Part shown: positions 63,327 to 63,666 of the stretch, piece by piece
Layout of the letters: the number at the start of each line of letters is the position of its first letter
How positions within the stretch are numbered: the stretch's first letter is position 1
Assembly (NCBI GenBank): GCA_964636865.1
Contig: CAZWVJ010000010.1
Location: 1 to 63,666, forward strand
Reading direction: 5' to 3'
Origin: B1SED10-75 sp964636865
Lineage (GTDB): Bacteria > Bacillota > Dethiobacteria > DTU022 > PWGO01
Length of the DNA: 63,666 nucleotides
The notes under the pieces: model-generated
The model's database searches: none
What the model was told of the DNA's origin: nothing
The model's input: the letters and a program-made list of their open reading frames with translations, nothing else
Translations under genes and position numbers: made by a program

Positions 63327-63345
63327 ACACTAACATAATTAGTGT
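63327..63345. promoter_or_regulatory. Inverted repeat in the opuA leader (possible operator)
   Basis: ACACTAA (63327-63333) and TTAGTGT (63339-63345) flank 5 bases, ~40 bases before opuAA and ~50 bases after its promoter. The position suits a repressor site such as a GbsR-type regulator, or an RNA hairpin; no regulator gene is present in the window. Confidence 0.4.
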
Positions 63346-63393
63346 TTATAAGAATTTTTTTCCTATATTTTTTCATAAAAAGACAACATCTTT

Positions 63394-63422
63394 ACATTAT
63401 AACAACAACGCTGATATGTCAA
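63394..63422 (-). promoter_or_regulatory. Promoter of the opuA operon
   Basis: Minus-strand TTGACA (63422-63417) is followed after 17 bases by TAATGT (63399-63394), or after 15 by TATAAT (63401-63396), ~110 bases before opuAA. The remainder of the 323-base gap 63288-63610 is AT-rich and shows nothing else. Confidence 0.6.
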
Positions 63423-63610
63423 ATATGTTATATGAATTTAAACATTGAATTTACCTAAAAATTAAGAAGTATTAGGCAAAACACCTCTTTGTGAATATAC
63501 TTAACAAATATACTCCTCTCAACTCAAAAAAATCCTTAGTTTCTTTGCTTATAAATTGACCCCCTTATTATAATAAAATGGGCCAATACCTCCCTAAACA
63601 ACAATTCTTT

Positions 63611-63666
63611 TGGAGCGGGTGATGGGAATCGAACCCACGCGACTAGCTTGGAAGGCTAGGGCTCTA
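63611..63666 (-). tRNA. tRNA-Gly(TCC), 3' part; 5' end beyond window
   Basis: The anticodon arm CTAGC-CTTCCAA-GCTAG gives anticodon TCC. The T arm has loop TTCGATT with stems GTGGG and CCCAT. The acceptor 3' strand CACCCGC, discriminator T and an encoded CCA (63613-63611) follow. The acceptor and D-arm remnant TAGAGC fit bacterial tRNA-Gly. The 5' acceptor strand is missing. Confidence 0.93.

Noticed and set aside
47768..63570. A shared TTGACCCCCT followed by TATAAT and AAATGG near 47769 and 63557.
   Set aside because: The spacing between the boxes does not fit a promoter at either site, and the similarity is short and AT-rich; probably chance.

Overview
This window comes from a low-GC anaerobic member of the Bacillota (Clostridia-like), probably a metagenome assembly because it contains an exact 100-N scaffold gap. 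The gene orders tig-clpP-clpX-lon-ysxC, mreBCD-mrdA-rodA and rng with two radical-SAM-associated genes are typical of that phylum. Sodium/proton bioenergetics (Rnf plus an Mrp/Mbh-type antiporter), a glycine betaine importer and extremely acidic exported proteins suggest a saline and/or alkaline habitat. This habitat is an inference; no rRNA is present to place the organism.

Layout. (1) 1-5646: three minus-strand genes for surface proteins with cohesin-like domains. The largest carries 81-residue repeats and three CWB2 wall-anchoring repeats, and is broken by the scaffold gap. (2) 5900-10113: RNase G, a DUF2344 protein and a TIGR03960-type radical SAM protein. (3) 10360-17915: rod-shape genes rodA, mrdA, mreD, mreC, mreB, then radC, maf and a Gx-transporter gene. 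(4) 18071-31810: apbE, then a minus-strand array transcribed rnfC-D-E-A-B followed by mrpE-F-G, the MbhD/MbhE-like halves of MrpA, mrpB, mrpC and three antiporter-like subunits. No rnfG is present. (5) 32082-36502: a tiny hyperacidic lipoprotein, folC and valS. (6) 36920-37811: two unrecognised membrane proteins on the plus strand. (7) 37960-42926: ytqA, mnmG and nadE, with the decayed remnant of a REP/RAYT-type element between mnmG and nadE that now supplies the first codons of mnmG and the last codons of nadE. (8) 43330-49623, plus strand: carA-carB, then birA-bioY behind a probable BirA operator. (9) 49627-57046: a CoA-dehydratase-type activase, ysxC, lon, clpX, clpP and tig. (10) 57384-59929: larC, cutA and larB. 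(11) 60221-63287: the opuA glycine betaine ABC transporter, then a tRNA-Gly cut by the window end.

How it fits together. Rnf would couple ferredoxin:NAD+ oxidoreduction to Na+ or H+ transport, and the adjacent antiporter module would exchange Na+ and H+; their arrangement suggests joint expression. ApbE could flavinylate RnfD. OpuA imports a compatible solute. The most striking single gene is carA: its glutaminase domain has lost the catalytic Cys (now Ser) and His (now Gln), implying ammonia-dependent carbamoyl phosphate synthesis, while nadE nearby keeps an intact glutaminase.

Nearly everything is on the minus strand except the two small membrane genes and carAB-birA-bioY. No CRISPR array, phage region, intact transposase gene or recognisable defence system was seen.
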